Assembly (NCBI RefSeq): GCF_009709675.1
Contig: NZ_WMLB01000001.1
Location: forward strand, 56,990-120,989
Length of the DNA: 64,000 nt
Reading direction: 5' to 3'
Origin: Agromyces bracchium
GTDB taxonomy: Bacteria; Actinomycetota; Actinomycetes; Actinomycetales; Microbacteriaceae
In this document: piece by piece, positions 62,837-64,000 of the stretch
Layout of the letters: every line of letters begins with the position of its first letter
Numbering within the stretch: the stretch's first letter is position 1
The notes under the pieces: generated by a model
The model's input: only the letters and a program-made list of their open reading frames with translations
Told to the model about the DNA's origin: nothing
Databases searched by the model: none
Position numbers and translations under genes: made by a program

Positions 62837-63766
62837 TCAGGCGTGCGTCGCCGACTCGTGGCGCCCACGGCCCGACGGCTCGAGCTGGAAGGTCGAGTGC
62901 TCGACGTCGAAGTGCTCGTCGAGGCATCCGCCCAACTCGTCGAGCAGCGCCCCGACGCGGCCCTCGGCGAACACCGCCGGTTCGACCTCGACGTGCGCGC
63001 TGAAGATGTGCGCGCCGGTCGTGATCGCCCACACGTGCACGTCGTGCACGGCGACCACGCCGTCGGTGCCGAGGATGTGGTCGCGGATCTCCGCGACATC
63101 CGTCTCGGCGGGAACGGACTGGCTGAGCACCCGCATGACGTCGCGCAGCAGCACGAGCGCGCGCGGCACGATCAGCCCGGCGATGAGGAGCGACGCGATC
63201 GGGTCGGCGGCGTCCCACCCCGTGACGAGGATCACGATCGCCGCCGCGATCACGAGCACCGAGCCGACCGTGTCGCCGAGCACCTCGAGGTAGGCGCCGC
63301 GCAGGTTGATCGACTGCGACGCGCCGCCGCGCAGCACGAGGAGCGCCGCGACGTTCGCCAGGAGCCCGACGATCGCGATGACGAGCATCGGGCCGCCCGC
63401 GACCTCGTGCGCCTCGCCCGACGCACCCGAGGCGAGCCGGCCGATCGCGCTCGCCGTCACCGCGACCGCGACGACGACGAGCAGCACGCCGTTGAACAGC
63501 GCCCCGAACACCTCGAAGCGCCGGAAGCCGTAGGTCTGCCGGTCGTTCGCGGGCCGCGCGGCGACGATCGCCGCGCCGAGCGCGACGACGAGGCCGAGCA
63601 GGTCGCTCGTCATGTGGCCCGCATCGGCGAGCAGCGCGAGCGAGCCGGTCAGCAGGCCGCCGACGACCTGCACGACGACGAACGCCGCGATGATCGCGAT
63701 CGCGATCCCGAGGCGGCGTCGGCCGGCGGCGTGCGCGTCGGCGGCGTGGTCGTGCGAGTGTCCCAT
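62837..63766 (-). CDS. Cation diffusion facilitator (CDF) metal exporter
   Basis: 309 aa from the ATG reading MGHSHDHAADAH, a His-rich N-terminus. Six membrane segments; LLADAGHMTSDLLGL holds metal ligands HD...D, and the second site is NLRGAYLEVLGDTVGSVLV. The cytoplasmic C-terminal domain continues VAVHDVHVWAITTGAHIFSAHVEVEP. CDF proteins export Zn2+, Co2+, Cd2+ or similar ions by proton exchange. It begins behind GAGGGG. Alone, near a small inverted repeat further upstream. Confidence 0.92.
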   Translation of the reverse strand: MGHSHDHAADAHAAGRRRLGIAIAIIAAFVVVQVVGGLLTGSLALLADAGHMTSDLLGLVVALGAAIVAARPANDRQTYGFRRFEVFGALFNGVLLVVVAVAVTASAIGRLASGASGEAHEVAGGPMLVIAIVGLLANVAALLVLRGGASQSINLRGAYLEVLGDTVGSVLVIAAAIVILVTGWDAADPIASLLIAGLIVPRALVLLRDVMRVLSQSVPAETDVAEIRDHILGTDGVVAVHDVHVWAITTGAHIFSAHVEVEPAVFAEGRVGALLDELGGCLDEHFDVEHSTFQLEPSGRGRHESATHA

Positions 63767-63940
63767 CCCCTCAAGCGTAGGCACGGATGGCGCGGCTCGC
63801 CGTTGATGGGAACGAGACCCGTTCTCACCCGCGGCCGACCGGTCCGCCCGGTCCGTCACACGGATGGCGTCGCACTCGGCGACGCGCACCCGCACGCGCA
63901 CCAGCACCGACCCCGCGACCCGCGGACAGCTTCGCGATTC

Positions 63941-63966
63941 CTCATGTGCACGCCAGCTCACATGAG
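63941..63966. repeat. 8-bp inverted repeat near the window end
   Basis: CTCATGTG (63941-63948) and CACATGAG (63959-63966) are exact complements separated by 10 bp, in DNA without a gene upstream of the CDF gene. It may be an operator for an adjacent gene to the right. Confidence 0.35.
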
Positions 63967-64000
63967 CCTCGCGCATGCCCTCGCCGACGCCGGGGGGGGG

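Noticed and set aside
63992..64000. Run of nine Gs at the window end
   Set aside because: It may be a real tract or a contig-edge artefact; nothing beyond it is visible to judge.
63767..64000. Coding sequence at the right end
   Set aside because: Frames here are short, Arg/Pro-rich and lack motifs; only the small inverted repeat is reported.

Overview
The window is high-GC DNA, visibly around 70% G+C outside one lower-GC stretch. It has the gene content and order of an actinobacterium, most likely of the Microbacteriaceae (an Agromyces- or Microbacterium-like soil organism). Supporting signs are the prfB-ftsE-ftsX-smpB order, a tmRNA whose tag ends YALAA, an F420-type luciferase-like oxidoreductase, biotin uptake by an ECF transporter, frequent GTG starts and many ATGA/GTGA overlaps. 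Genus is inference; no rRNA is present.

Layout. 0-2.9 kb: end of an acyl-CoA synthetase, thiolase and the two energising subunits of an ECF (probably biotin) transporter. 2.9-9.3 kb: 6-phosphogluconate dehydrogenase, two membrane proteins, tRNA-Lys(CTT), hisN, a luciferase-like oxidoreductase and two small proteins. 9.35-9.72 kb: tmRNA. 10-15.6 kb: GH92-like glycosidase, glycosyltransferase, acyltransferase and SIMPL protein. 15.6-21.2 kb (minus strand): phosphatase, smpB, ftsX, an ftsE with a long C-terminal tail, flavodoxin and prfB. 21.3-29.4 kb: cyclase-like toroid protein, MFS exporter, flavin monooxygenase, HAD phosphatase, a large secreted M14 carboxypeptidase and a zinc-ribbon membrane protein. 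29.5-31.2 kb: a two-gene operon for a peptidoglycan-binding protein with an LQRLAGNAAV motif and a small partner.

31.2-38.5 kb is the most unusual part. Two broken pieces of a Tad/Flp pilus operon, the 3' end of a TadG-like gene on the left and the 5' part of tadA/cpaF on the right, lie on the same strand in the expected order. Between them, where the middle pilus genes should be, is a lower-GC segment with a membrane protein, an IS3 orfA scrap, a 5'-less fragment with a HEPN-like RNYSMH motif, a complete single-chain type IIG-like restriction-modification enzyme and a frameshifted CoiA-like gene. I read this as a defence island that replaced most of a pilus operon.

38.5-64 kb returns to core-like DNA: small zinc ribbon, coiled-coil protein, an array of four 64-bp palindromic units, a receiver/thioredoxin-reductase-like fusion with its PAS histidine kinase, zwf, tRNA-Leu(TAG), a Fic protein behind an AT-rich promoter, ZIP transporter, CitE-like lyase with a C4-dicarboxylate symporter next to a DcuS/DcuR-type two-component system, secreted beta-propeller, DedA protein, a LuxR/GAF regulator divergent from a RidA-FAD oxidase fusion, a PadR regulator with a matching palindrome at a second gene, and a CDF metal exporter. 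Functional links visible in the window are the SmpB/tmRNA/RF2 translation-rescue genes, zwf plus 6-phosphogluconate dehydrogenase (oxidative pentose phosphate steps, 40 kb apart), and the symporter with its sensor pair.
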